A stretch of 64,000 nucleotides of DNA from Saprospiraceae bacterium (GCA_016714445.1 JADJNF010000010.1:124001-188000); one strand, 5' to 3'; shown: positions 21,766 through 29,557, counted from the stretch's first letter. A program made the numbers and translations. Notes: a model not told the origin generated them from the sequence alone.

Positions 21766-22275
21766 CAAATGACTCTAACGCTAAACAGTCATACACATTT
21801 CCAAGTAGCACAAGCCAACGCTAAAATCAAAGCTTTGCAAATAGTGTGTCTGTATGACCGATGGCCAAAACCGAGCAATAAACGAAAGGACAAAGAAGAA
21901 GCACTATTTTCTATCATGCGTTTTGCGTAATGAAGGGTTTATGGTTAAATTCATGTTTAGTTTTTAAATTGAGCTTTAGTATTAAATTGACAGTTTGCAG
22001 TTCTGCCACCCTGCGCGAACAAGAAGCGCACAACCATTCACAAATCCCACTAACTTTTCTTTTATACTGATTTTTAACAAAAAAAAAACCGATCAGCAAA
22101 TTTAATGCTCTTCTGTTTTTGTAAAGATCGGTGCCTGCCGGTTTTGGTCTAAATTATATAGACCTCCACCTTTGGCATATATTTTACACCAAAAATCTTG
22201 ACAAAAACGCCACCCATATTTTTTGCTGCTTATCGGTTTTTATTTATGGTATCCTGTGTTTTGGACACGGATACG
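21766..22275. other. Intergenic region containing the right direct repeat
   Basis: No gene seen. It contains the 22085-22111 copy of the repeat and, nearby, GATCGGTGCCTGCCG, which repeats the GATCGG word. The rest is AT-rich and unremarkable. Confidence 0.45.
22085..22111 (+). repeat. Right copy of the 27-bp direct repeat
   Basis: Exact match to 15868-15894 in the same orientation. It could be a site left by recombination or integration of the helicase module, or a chance-retained duplicated flank. No integrase lies inside. Confidence 0.8.
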
Positions 22276-22482
22276 TTAAAAGTCATCCCCTAAATGCTTG
22301 TAAGCATATTTCTTCCTGATAGCCTTTTCTTCCCGCTGGAATTCCTCATCTGTAATAGAACTATCGTTATAAGCTTTTATTTTCAAAAGCATGATCTCCT
22401 GTTGCATGAGCAAATCATCATCCGGTGCAAAATCAGACTGGTCATCACTGTGGTCCATAATCACATTTTTTAAAATCTGCAA
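22276..22482 (-). CDS. Small acidic hypothetical protein
   Basis: 68 residues from the first ATG; a second ATG at 22458 (MDHSDDQSDFAPDDDLLMQQ) would give 60. The sequence is charged and helical (EIMLLKIKAYNDSSITDEEF, then QREEKAIRKKYAYKHL), with the look of a SHOCT-like short C-terminal domain: a Gly-less ITDEEFQREEKAI segment. It stands alone on the minus strand, upstream of a hairpin-rich leader of the plus-strand gene at 22773. No signal peptide or membrane segment. Function unknown. Confidence 0.5.
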   Translation of the reverse strand: MQILKNVIMDHSDDQSDFAPDDDLLMQQEIMLLKIKAYNDSSITDEEFQREEKAIRKKYAYKHLGDDF

Positions 22483-22540
22483 ATCTACATCAAATAATCC
22501 AAATCCTTTTTCAATCTAATAGATGACCGGAACTTCATTT

Positions 22541-22772
22541 TTCCAACTCCACAACTCAGCAACTCAGCAAATCTACCTTTTTACCACCACACATACAGGC
22601 ACTAAGGTAGCTTCGGGTCTGATATATGCAAGGTCTGCCAAACACTTTATCCACGCTTGCGCCTTTCAGGCGTTCCACCTTGCATGAAATCAGACGCCTT
22701 ACGCTGGCACTGCACCTGTTAGTGTGGCTGAGTGAGCTGCACATCTTTCATTCATTTTATATTTTTATTATC
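22541..22772 (+). promoter_or_regulatory. Structured 5' leader of the 22773 gene
   Basis: Nested inverted repeats form one long hairpin: GTCTGAT (22617-22623) with ATCAGAC (22689-22695), ATGCAAGGT (22626-22634) with ACCTTGCAT (22677-22685), and an inner GCGCCT/AGGCGT. It is GC-richer than its surroundings and ends about 75 bases before the ATG at 22773. It may be a cis-regulatory RNA or a remnant of a mobile element. No known riboswitch consensus was recognised. Confidence 0.45.
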
Positions 22773-23081
22773 ATGGCTACTATATCATTAGCTTTTCATC
22801 CCGGTCAGTTGGTCCAGACTTCGCGCATATTTGATGCATCCTGCGAGCACCAGCCATTTTTTGCTTTTATTCGTTCCTGCATCGCTCGTCATCTTCGTGG
22901 TGATTGGGGTGACTGCTGTGAGCAGGATCAGGACAGTAATGAGACGGCGCTCCAGGGTGGTGGTCGGCTCTTTTCTGTCTATATCATTCCACCACAGCTT
23001 TTTCCTATGGAGAGCAAGATTTGGATCATCACGGAGGCTGACCGGTCATACACCACCGTTTTGTTCCCCAGTGAGTATTGA
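22773..23081 (+). CDS. Small accessory-element protein with GDWGD and KIWIITEADRS motifs
   Basis: 102 residues from the ATG at 22773. The N-terminal half has FFAFIRSCIARHLRGDWGD and the C-terminal half GGRLFSVYIIP, KIWIITEADRSYTTVLFPSE and a final Tyr. This combination recalls small proteins of integrative elements and plasmids in Proteobacteria that are often labelled only as plasmid-related. It resembles the next gene (HLATDFG, TGQLTSRYYL, TTTIRFASE), so the two are probably paralogues. Codon use is G/C-richer than the neighbours, which fits transfer. A terminator follows at 23091. Function unknown. Confidence 0.65.
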   Translation: MATISLAFHPGQLVQTSRIFDASCEHQPFFAFIRSCIARHLRGDWGDCCEQDQDSNETALQGGGRLFSVYIIPPQLFPMESKIWIITEADRSYTTVLFPSEY

Positions 23082-23090
23082 GATCACTTT

Positions 23091-23119
23091 GCCCTGTCAT
23101 CATCGGCAGGGCTTTTTTT
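23091..23119 (+). terminator. Rho-independent terminator
   Basis: GCCCTG and CAGGGC pair around a 10-base loop, followed by a run of T (23111-23117). It sits 10 bp after the stop of the 22773 gene, so the 23152 gene must be read from its own promoter or by read-through. Confidence 0.85.
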
Positions 23120-23151
23120 ATCCTATTTTTTCACTTCTTAATTTTATACTT

Positions 23152-23478
23152 ATGAGAGCTCCAGTAGTTTATCCTTCACTTCCATTTGATCCGGGTACCA
23201 TTATATTTAGTCCTGGTATCATGTTAGGATTGCAGACTGCACATTCTCTCAGGCAGGTTCTAGATCATTTTATGGAGTGCCATCTAGCCACAGATTTTGG
23301 CATAGTGTCCAGAGCGATGAGATTTGATAATGTTTTGGCTGCATTATTAGAGACCGGCCAGCTTACATCCAGATACTATCTTCATAGTACCATCAGTCCG
23401 CCTGAGACTGGTCTTATCATCACTACTCATTTGGATGAGCATACCACTACGATCAGGTTTGCATCAGAGCAGGAGTAG
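23152..23478 (+). CDS. Small accessory protein, paralogue of the preceding gene
   Basis: 108 residues. It shares the layout of the 22773 product: helical N-terminus, HLATDFGIVSRAM in place of HLRGDWGD, a short AALLETGQLTSRYYLHS segment in place of GGRLFSVY, and the ending LDEHTTTIRFASEQ in place of ADRSYTTVLFPSEY. The aromatic WGD core is lost (FGI), so activity may differ. A terminator lies on each side (23091 and 23484), giving it a single-gene transcript. Function unknown; a matched pair of divergent copies suggests partners or an active/inactive pair. Confidence 0.6.
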   Translation: MRAPVVYPSLPFDPGTIIFSPGIMLGLQTAHSLRQVLDHFMECHLATDFGIVSRAMRFDNVLAALLETGQLTSRYYLHSTISPPETGLIITTHLDEHTTTIRFASEQE

Positions 23479-23483
23479 TTTTT

Positions 23484-23520
23484 ATTTGATAGCCTTGGTC
23501 TGTGACCAGGGCTATCAAAT
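23484..23520. terminator. Bidirectional rho-independent terminator
   Basis: ATTTGATAGCCTTGGTC and GACCAGGGCTATCAAAT form a long stem with a tiny loop. A T-run precedes it and an A-run follows, so it can work on both strands. It follows the 23152 gene stop directly. Confidence 0.85.
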
Positions 23521-23588
23521 AAATTTGTCTTTTAAACTTCTTGAAAATTAAAATTCTATTATACCTTTACGAAAACAACTTTGACTTT

Positions 23589-23918
23589 ATGAATTTCTTT
23601 AAAAAAATATTTTTTAAACAAGATCGAGACCCAAGCCTATTTGGAGAATGGGATTCAATTATTGAGTCTCCTGAATCAGAGAATGTTAAAATGGCCTTTT
23701 ATCCTGATGGCAAACTTATCTATCACATAATTTCAAATGAAAAAATTCAAATATTAAATCTGACTTTTTACACAAAAAATGGTTTAATAGTTTCTAACCA
23801 ACCATCAAAACCTAAAGAAGAATCAACCCGGTATTATTTTGAAAATAACTACTCAATACTGTGCCTTGATTTTGATGGTGAACTAACTAAATTTATAAAA
23901 AAGAGTTCTACAGAATAA
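23589..23918 (+). CDS. Small hypothetical protein, possibly an immunity-type protein
   Basis: 109 residues from the ATG at 23589 (MNFFKKIFFKQDRDPSLFGE). The WDSIIESPESENVKMAFYPD stretch and later ILNLTFYTKNGLIVSN and YYFENNYSILCLDFDG read like a small beta-barrel of the lipocalin-like type. No signal peptide. It lies 100 bp upstream of a SUKH-family gene in the same orientation, the sort of place where contact-toxin immunity genes gather. The function is not established. Confidence 0.55.
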   Translation: MNFFKKIFFKQDRDPSLFGEWDSIIESPESENVKMAFYPDGKLIYHIISNEKIQILNLTFYTKNGLIVSNQPSKPKEESTRYYFENNYSILCLDFDGELTKFIKKSSTE

Positions 23919-24018
23919 AATTTAGATGAAATATCAATTCAACAAACTCAAATATAATCAAACTATTGCTTCACAATCAGTATTCACACTTAAAAAATAA
24001 ATAAATACCTGAGACCAA

Positions 24019-24450
24019 ATGACAATGGAACAATTTCAACAAATCCTTCAAAAGTGCAACTGGCCTACAAGGACTGAAGAACCAAAAACAACTCTAAAAG
24101 AAATTGAAGACATGGTTGGGTTCGCCCTTCCTTCTGACTACAGTATGTTTATTCAAAAATATTTTGGCTACGAAGAATTTATAGGAAAAGAATATGTTCG
24201 CCTCTGGGACGTTGATGAATTAATGGAACAAAATCTAGGTTACGATATCGTTGACAATTTACCAATGACAATTGGAATTGGCGGTAATGGGGCTGGTGAA
24301 TGTATTGCAATTGAAATGACAAGCACGAACAATTATAGAATTGTTTTAACTCCATTTATCGACCTTGACAAACAAAATCATATTGACATTGGATCATCGT
24401 TCACAGACTTTTTAGTTCGTCTGGATAATGGCCAAGAATGGTTTAAATAA
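24019..24450 (+). CDS. SMI1/KNR4 (SUKH) family protein, likely immunity protein
   Basis: 143 residues covering one SUKH domain: LKEIEDMVGFALPSDYSMFI, then QKYFGYEEFIG, RLWDVDELMEQN, IGIGGNGAGECIAIEM and a C-terminal SSFTDFLVRLDNG. The LPxDYxxF and GxGxGxxxIAI motifs are diagnostic. SUKH proteins act as broad antitoxins against polymorphic nuclease and other toxins. No toxin gene is adjacent, so it may be an orphan immunity gene. The ATG at 24025 is an alternative start. Confidence 0.85.
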   Translation: MTMEQFQQILQKCNWPTRTEEPKTTLKEIEDMVGFALPSDYSMFIQKYFGYEEFIGKEYVRLWDVDELMEQNLGYDIVDNLPMTIGIGGNGAGECIAIEMTSTNNYRIVLTPFIDLDKQNHIDIGSSFTDFLVRLDNGQEWFK

Positions 24451-24617
24451 ACTTAACATTTTGATATCGGACATTTAAACTGTGTTTAATCTTTGTAACT
24501 TTGTACACCTCTATTAACGATCTTACTCAATTCTTTGAAATTTAGTGCTTAAATGTTTAATATGATATAGCTAAAAATTAGGTGTTGATTTTAACCTATA
24601 GAGATTTTTATAATTTT

Positions 24618-24651
24618 AAAAAAAAAGGCCCCGAACCAGCGTCCGGAGCCT
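24618..24651 (-). terminator. Rho-independent terminator of the DUF5675 cluster
   Basis: On the minus strand AGGCTCCG pairs with CGGGGCCT around the loop GACGCTGGTT, followed by nine T. It lies 40 bp after the stop of the last gene (24691) of a minus-strand cluster. Confidence 0.88.
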
Positions 24652-24690
24652 AACCCATGCAAATAACCAAAACTTAATCTCAACCCTTCC

Positions 24691-24876
24691 TTAATCCTTA
24701 GGCTTTTCCGGTGGCCACAACCGATGCAATCCTTTCGATACCCCAAAACTTACCATCGCACCAACACACGCCAGAATTCCGGTCTTTAGTATGTCGCTGC
24801 CATCCACGATACCAATGAATGCGATCACCGTACCACCAAGGGTGCCCATGGCCTGATCACTATGGTGAATTCCCAT
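24691..24876 (-). CDS. Small holin-like membrane protein
   Basis: 61 residues from the ATG at 24876, which is preceded by a strong GGAGAAGGAGGT ribosome site. Two hydrophobic segments are present (GTLGGTVIAFIGIV and ILKTGILACVGAMVSFGV), followed by the charged tail WPPEKPKD. Size, two membrane spans and position beside DUF5675 suit a holin-like role. It overlaps the upstream gene (24860-25117), showing tight coupling. It could equally be a structural membrane protein of an unknown phage-derived particle. Confidence 0.6.
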   Translation of the reverse strand: MGIHHSDQAMGTLGGTVIAFIGIVDGSDILKTGILACVGAMVSFGVSKGLHRLWPPEKPKD

Positions 24877-25117
24877 CGATACCTCCTTCTCCCTTTTGCC
24901 CGATGACATCATCACCAATATTGGTAAACTGACTTACAGCCGTAGCCACACCGCCAGCGGTGACCAGATATCCACCGATCGTCACCACAGCTGCAGGAAG
25001 CGACACCGGCGCAGTCAGCAAAACAGTGCCCACACCAGCCATGATCAAACCAATGTTTCGCAGCACTTTAAAAAACTTTGGCGTCGGTGCCTTTGCCCTA
25101 TCTATGATTTTACTCAT
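24860..25117 (-). CDS. Small membrane protein of the DUF5675 cluster
   Basis: 85 residues starting MSKIIDRAKAPTPKFFKVLR, then two hydrophobic spans (NIGLIMAGVGTVLLTAPVSL and AAVVTIGGYLVTAGGVATAV). The KAPTPKFFK start and the Gly/Ala-rich spans are familiar from Bacteroidota genomes, where such genes sit beside DUF5675 genes. It ends inside the start of the holin-like gene. Its job is unknown; with the neighbour it may form an inner-membrane pore or anchor. Confidence 0.65.
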   Translation of the reverse strand: MSKIIDRAKAPTPKFFKVLRNIGLIMAGVGTVLLTAPVSLPAAVVTIGGYLVTAGGVATAVSQFTNIGDDVIGQKGEGGIDGNSP

Positions 25118-25159
25118 CACTTTTTACTTTTAATGTCAATAAAATGTTCCTTCTCTCCA

Positions 25160-25513
25160 CTATTCTTCAGATTCTCTATGATATAGTTTAGAGCCATTCT
25201 GGAATACAAACCTTTTCCGTTCCCACTCCAATGAGAACACCGGAGCTATACAGCCCCGGAGTTCCTTCTGAGCATCATTGGCCACGTGTACCAGGATACC
25301 GGATCTGCCCTTCACACCACTTACCTGCAAGCACTCGCCAAATTTCGGATGTTGAATGATGGCCACTGGATAAACTCCCTCCGGCACACACGATACATTT
25401 CGTTCATTATTGACCCATCTCAATTCAATACTCCGACACAGCAAGACACCTTTGATAAAAATCAACCCATCTGTCCAAGTTTCCCGATACAACCTTTGAA
25501 GCTCAATTACCAT
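25160..25513 (-). CDS. DUF5675 family protein
   Basis: 117 residues. The family pattern is complete: ELQLL-like start (MVIELQRLYRETWTDGLIFI), CRSIELRWVNNERNVSCVPE, GVYPVAIIQHPKFGECLQVS and the signature ILVHVANDAQKELRGCIAPV. DUF5675 occurs in phages and phage-derived clusters of Bacteroidota and has an LD-transpeptidase- or lysozyme-like position in the gene order, but its reaction is not known. The conserved His in LVHVAND and Cys in LRGCIAPV are candidate catalytic residues. It lies between the body-like protein gene (25565) and the two small membrane genes, all on the minus strand. Confidence 0.85.
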   Translation of the reverse strand: MVIELQRLYRETWTDGLIFIKGVLLCRSIELRWVNNERNVSCVPEGVYPVAIIQHPKFGECLQVSGVKGRSGILVHVANDAQKELRGCIAPVFSLEWERKRFVFQNGSKLYHRESEE

Positions 25514-25564
25514 CTCAAAATCTTTAGAAATTACTTAATCTCAAACTTACCCTCAATCTCAACC

Positions 25565-26317
25565 TTAGATCACATCAATAACAGCCAATGCATTGTACCC
25601 GCCATTCTTGAGAGAATATTGTGTACCATTTACTGATTGGTAAAACTCAATCAGAAGCGTAAACACCTGTATGCCTGTAGCCAAAGTTGGTGGGGCGGTA
25701 TGTGTCAAATTGATATCCGAAGCGGTATTGTTGATAGGCAGATTCACAGAGTTACTAATCACTGTCTCAAACTCACCCATCTGGAAATCCAACTTGGACC
25801 ATCCGGCTTTGAATGTCACATGCGTTGCACCAGGAGCAGACACTAGGTCCATTCTGGGTATCACACCTAGGATATCTAGGGCTCCGGTGGTAGTGTTCAA
25901 AGCATATCCCTTGAACAAAATACCACTCAGGATGGCCCGATCATTAAAATTGAAACCCTTCAGCACAGCTTTTCCTTCCGGAAGGTCAAAACCTTCATGC
26001 ACATGTCTCTCACCACGATCATTGGCCGCATCCAGATTTTTGACATCTGTCATCAATCTTGTCAATCTTGACGTCACCCGATTGTCACTGGCCGTCATCA
26101 TCAGATTTCTCAATGCTGTTCTTAACAGCTTTCCTGCACTCGCTGACATTCCGAATTCAGCGCCATTCTCCCTTGTTCTCTGAAACGTCGGATCATTTGC
26201 AATCCTGTCTGCAGAGACACCACCTTTGCCCCTCACCAAAAATCCGTCAGCACTCTTGTAAAATGATAGGTCATCAAGCTTTCCCACAACCTTCAGCAAA
26301 CCTCCTTGTCTTGCCAT
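25565..26317 (-). CDS. Conserved Bacteroidota protein of a phage-like cluster, function unknown
   Basis: 250 residues from the ATG at 26317 (MARQGGLLKVVGKLDDLSFY). The start was chosen because KSADGFLVRGKGGVSADRI and the segment FQRTRENGAEFGMSASAGKL are a strongly conserved N-terminal block that recurs in many Bacteroidota genomes. It is followed by LLRTALRNLM and SRLTRLM. The C-terminal half is beta-rich (HVTFKAGWSKLDFQMGEFET). It has no signal peptide. Position upstream of DUF5675 and holin-like genes suggests a structural or secreted subunit of a phage-derived system. The function is open. Confidence 0.65.
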   Translation of the reverse strand: MARQGGLLKVVGKLDDLSFYKSADGFLVRGKGGVSADRIANDPTFQRTRENGAEFGMSASAGKLLRTALRNLMMTASDNRVTSRLTRLMTDVKNLDAANDRGERHVHEGFDLPEGKAVLKGFNFNDRAILSGILFKGYALNTTTGALDILGVIPRMDLVSAPGATHVTFKAGWSKLDFQMGEFETVISNSVNLPINNTASDINLTHTAPPTLATGIQVFTLLIEFYQSVNGTQYSLKNGGYNALAVIDVI

Positions 26318-26695
26318 TCTGCTACAATTTAAAAAGTTAATTAATACAACAAAGATATTGTCATTATTCCCACATTTAGACCAATATAATAACAGCAACA
26401 TCATAAATCACAATAAATGACATATAATATCAAATATTAATAAACATATTTATCAAAATATTAACAATGATTTCCCACATATACCATATTTTTGCATTAC
26501 AATTGATTTCCTCTTATTTTACACGAAGTTTTTGAAGGATCAGAAGTACGTTATTCTTTAAAGTCTAAATATACCAATCAACTTAAGGTGAGACATATTG
26601 CTATTTTAGTGACCTATTCTCTATGGATGATGTATAGATAGTGTATGGATAATGTATGACAATAGTATCAATGATTATGTTAAACAGAATGTAAC
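26318..26695. other. Divergent promoter region
   Basis: Lies between the minus-strand DUF5675 cluster and the plus-strand small gene at 26696. At 26621-26660 a loosely repeated word occurs (gatgtatagata, gtgtatggata, atgtatgac), which may be an operator. No gene was seen. Confidence 0.4.
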
Positions 26696-26893
26696 ATGAG
26701 TAAGTATTCAAGATTGATTATATACCCAAAAGACATAGCAGCCATTACAGGCAAAAACTACAGAACTTCCTGGCTTCTATTGCTTAAAATTAAAAATTAT
26801 TATGGAAAAGAGCCTCATCACGCAGTGACTGTGGATGAGTTCTGCACATATATGGGTATTGAGTCAAACGCAGTTATTTCTTTTTTTGAATGA
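26696..26893 (+). CDS. Small HTH-like protein conserved in Bacteroidota
   Basis: 65 residues: YPKDIAAITGKNYRTSWLLL, then KIKNYYGKEPHHAVTVDEFC and MGIESNAVISFF. This matches a small family of Bacteroidota proteins with a predicted helix-turn-helix (DIxxITGKxxRTAxxLLxKI), often close to mobile-element genes. It ends convergently with the RteC gene, overlapping it by 20 bp. It is probably a DNA-binding accessory protein of the integrated element. The exact role is unknown. Confidence 0.65.
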   Translation: MSKYSRLIIYPKDIAAITGKNYRTSWLLLLKIKNYYGKEPHHAVTVDEFCTYMGIESNAVISFFE

Positions 26894-27665
26894 AGGGTTT
26901 TTCATCCGTCTGATCAATATCATCATTAACCACATCAATCAAATAATCCAAAAACTTAGTTGGGTTTTTACTTGATTTAATATCCTGATATTTTCTGTGG
27001 TAGTCCTTTAAATCGACATTAAACATAATCTGTACGTATGTAACCACATCTTTAATGGTAGCTTTTCCATTGTTTATACTTCCAGACAATACAAGAGCTT
27101 TAACCAACAGGACTAACTCACTCAATTTACCGGTCCAGGTAAGCATGGGATAATCCTTGATCTTCTCGTCAATACTTCTGGAGTCATTTATCTTACTCAA
27201 AAACTCTTCCATCATGGATTCTGCTTCGATAAGCGCAAAGATATGATTATTTGTTGAATTCCTTACAAATAGATTTTCATCCTTATCCGTACGTTGCATT
27301 CTGTAATAAATGATAAACTCTTGATAATCGTTAAAAGTTTTATAGATTTGATTAAAAGCATTTTCATAATAATCATTTTTTATCTTTTGGGATCCCATGG
27401 GCACATTCAATTCTAATTTTAGCAAAGTGTTATAAAATAAGCCATACTTTTGAAACTTTGGTTTTTCATGTTTATAATACCTAATTTCATCCGAAGTACT
27501 TAAAAATTCATATGAAGCTTCAGCATCTGCCAGCTCTTTATTTAAACCTACAAAAAGGTTAATTCTGAAAAGTATGATATCAATGGAGCGGGAGTAACCT
27601 AAAATATGTTGCTGAGATTGTTTCTCAAAGTCATCTTGGATAGTATGTAATTTCTGAAACAGCAC
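26874..27665 (-). CDS. RteC-family protein
   Basis: 263 residues. The C-terminal third carries the RteC block: MLTWTGKLSELVLLVKALVL, then SGSINNGKATIKDVVTYVQI, MFNVDLKDYHRKY and KNPTKFLDYLI. RteC activates excision genes in the conjugative transposon CTnDOT; relatives are widespread near integrases in Bacteroidota, often as remnants or degenerate regulators. The N-terminal part is helical (HTIQDDFEKQ, YKHEKPKFQKYGLFYNTLLK). It lies 195 bp downstream of the integrase on the same strand, with an intervening terminator at 27819. Confidence 0.88.
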   Translation of the reverse strand: MLFQKLHTIQDDFEKQSQQHILGYSRSIDIILFRINLFVGLNKELADAEASYEFLSTSDEIRYYKHEKPKFQKYGLFYNTLLKLELNVPMGSQKIKNDYYENAFNQIYKTFNDYQEFIIYYRMQRTDKDENLFVRNSTNNHIFALIEAESMMEEFLSKINDSRSIDEKIKDYPMLTWTGKLSELVLLVKALVLSGSINNGKATIKDVVTYVQIMFNVDLKDYHRKYQDIKSSKNPTKFLDYLIDVVNDDIDQTDEKPFIQKKK

Positions 27666-27818
27666 CCACCTTGTGTTTTAGTTTACATTTTAATGATTTT
27701 CCTGTCGGTTATTTCTGATAACGTAATTTTTCGAAAATATTCTATAATTTTAACGACATATTAATAAAATATATATAATAATTTTGGAAGTACTGATTAA
27801 CTCGATAGAAATGAAACA

Positions 27819-27848
27819 AAAAAGCCCGGATTTTCACCAGGGCTTTTA
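27819..27848. terminator. Rho-independent terminator between integrase and rteC
   Basis: AAAAAAGCCC...GGGCTTTT with a short loop gives a stem flanked by A and T runs. It follows the integrase stop (27860) by about 12 bp on the minus strand. Confidence 0.8.
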
Positions 27849-27859
27849 ATAAAAGAATG

Positions 27860-29116
27860 TTACTCAGCTTTCTTTTGCTTTACTTCCATTTTGGCAGATT
27901 GGGCCAACTTTTCACTTAACATTTCCATTTCAGCCCCAACCCTCGTTTCCAATATTTTACCATAAATCTGGGTTGTTTTTAAGCTGCTGTGGCCTAGCAT
28001 CTTACTGGTCGCTTCCATACTTACCCCATTGCTGAGAAGTACCGTGGTAGCGAATGTATGCCTGGCTATGTGCATGGTCATTGGTTTGTTTATACTACAA
28101 ATATCAGCAAGCTCCCTTAGATAAGCATTCAGTTTCTGATTGCTCTTCATCGGAAGAATAGTATTTTTGTTCATGCAAATCGGGTGATCCTTGTATTTTT
28201 CAATTATTTCCATGGCAGTATTAAGCAATGGAACATTGGAAACATTATCATTTTTTTGTCTGGAAGTGTAAATCCATTTGCGGCCATTGATTCCTGTACC
28301 AATGTGATCAGGAGTCAACTGAGCTGCATCCTTATACGCATATCCGGTATGGCAGCAAAATACAAATATGTCTCGTACTTCTCTGAGCCTATCAATATTT
28401 ATATCCTTTTCCATGACTCTGTCGAGTTCATCCTGGGTGAGATATTCCCTTTTAGTCTCTTTGACCGGGCATTTGTAACCGAACAAAACATTTTTGTCCA
28501 ACCATTCATATTTAACACAATAGTCAAGGACACGATTCAAATATTGAATGTATTTAACCAAGGTATTTTGGTGAAGCTTCAGCTCTGTTTTAAGGTAATG
28601 TTCGTACTCAATACCAAAAGAATATTTTATATCTGTAAGCAAGATATCTTTTTGCCTCATCGTAGATGATATAAAATCACGAATCCTGGCAGCAAAAGTA
28701 GCATACCTGCCAAAGGTGATTTTGCCTATTTCAATTCCAACCAGTTTCTCAAAGCTTGAGTTATATATCTCGCAACATTCATTTAGAAACTTTCTTGTGT
28801 CATTAGATCCTTTGGCTAATTGGTTCCTTATTACATCAACAGTTATGTCTTTTTCACTTGATTTAAGTTCATTGTAAATATTGATAACTTCAAGACGCAT
28901 CCTATCCAGCATTTCATTTTTGGAATTTACCAATGATGTTGTGCCAATGAATTTTCCAGATTTTTCATCCCAATCTGAGATTTTGACTTTTTCCCCGGTA
29001 CTTACATAAGCTTTCCTTCCTTCCAGCAATAATTTCAAATAAACCGGAACCAGGTTGTCTTGGATTCTATCCTTCCTCAGGATATAGCTAATCTTTAAAA
29101 ATTCTAACTTTCTCAT
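27860..29116 (-). CDS. Tyrosine recombinase (site-specific integrase), IntDOT-like
   Basis: 418 residues. An N-terminal arm-binding domain (YILRKDRIQDNLVPVYLKLL and GEKVKISDWDEKSGKF) is followed by a SAM-like core-binding domain at about residues 110-205 and the catalytic domain. Catalytic residues are visible: Lys in YTSRQKND, HIARHTFA with His and Arg, LGHSSLKTTQIY with His and the nucleophilic Tyr. The usual first Arg is absent (CCHTGYAYKDA), as in IntDOT relatives. The gene points away from tRNA-Lys (29413-29485), so the element probably uses the 3' end of that tRNA as its attachment site and extends leftward. Repeated GGTGTCT words lie between the gene and the tRNA. Confidence 0.9.
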   Translation of the reverse strand: MRKLEFLKISYILRKDRIQDNLVPVYLKLLLEGRKAYVSTGEKVKISDWDEKSGKFIGTTSLVNSKNEMLDRMRLEVINIYNELKSSEKDITVDVIRNQLAKGSNDTRKFLNECCEIYNSSFEKLVGIEIGKITFGRYATFAARIRDFISSTMRQKDILLTDIKYSFGIEYEHYLKTELKLHQNTLVKYIQYLNRVLDYCVKYEWLDKNVLFGYKCPVKETKREYLTQDELDRVMEKDINIDRLREVRDIFVFCCHTGYAYKDAAQLTPDHIGTGINGRKWIYTSRQKNDNVSNVPLLNTAMEIIEKYKDHPICMNKNTILPMKSNQKLNAYLRELADICSINKPMTMHIARHTFATTVLLSNGVSMEATSKMLGHSSLKTTQIYGKILETRVGAEMEMLSEKLAQSAKMEVKQKKAE

Positions 29117-29211
29117 GGGTTAACATGTTTTTAAAACGGTGAAGAAATAAAAAGTGTTGCTCCAAGCAGATCAATATTGTAAAATCTACATCAATACGAA
29201 AGTTAAACATT

Positions 29212-29269
29212 GGACACCATAGATTTTTTAAGGTGTCTGGTGTCTAATTGGTGTCTAATAATGGTGTTT
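29212..29269 (+). repeat. Clustered GGTGTCT repeats, candidate integrase arm sites
   Basis: GGTGTCT occurs at 29232-29238, 29239-29245 and 29250-29256, with a variant GGTGTTT at 29263-29269 and an inverted copy GGACACC at 29212-29218. They lie between the integrase start and tRNA-Lys, where arm-type binding sites are expected. Confidence 0.5.
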
Positions 29270-29359
29270 TTTGACTTTGGTAGCTTTAAGGTAGCCTATG
29301 TTTTATATGCCATTTAGTGGATTTTGGCATGATCTTTTTTCATAACTCCTTGAAAAACA

Positions 29360-29404
29360 AACGCCAAACAAGAAATCTGATTCGATTTGACCTTGTTTGG
29401 CGTT
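29360..29404 (-). terminator. Terminator downstream of tRNA-Lys
   Basis: AACGCCAAACAAG (29360-29372) and CTTGTTTGGCGTT (29392-29404) form a perfect 13-bp stem with a 19-base loop. On the minus strand the stem is followed by TTGTTTTTC. It would end the tRNA transcript. Confidence 0.75.
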
Positions 29405-29412
29405 ATGATTTG

Positions 29413-29485
29413 TGATCTGGCTGGGACTTGAACCCAGGGCCCATACATTAAAAGTGTATTGCTCTACCAACTGAGCTACCAGATC
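29413..29485 (-). tRNA. tRNA-Lys (anticodon UUU)
   Basis: The cloverleaf reads GATCTGG / CCAGATC for the acceptor stem, a D-arm with GCTCAGTTGGTAGAGC, the anticodon loop CTTTTAA giving UUU, and a T-arm CTGGGTTCAAGTCCCAG. The discriminator is A and CCA is not encoded. The element end with its integrase lies on the 3' side. Confidence 0.95.
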
Positions 29486-29557
29486 TCCTTTTTACAGTGC
29501 CTTTCTTTCAAAAGCGACGCAAAGGTAATTCTTTATTTTATTTTGCAAAGAAAATTT

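Noticed and set aside
22556..22744. Minus-strand frame in the leader of the 22773 gene
   Set aside because: It spans the nested inverted repeats and encodes no recognisable protein; explained by the hairpin.
24691..26317. Prophage or tailocin
   Set aside because: No terminase, portal, capsid, sheath, tube or baseplate gene in the window; only a four-gene cluster.
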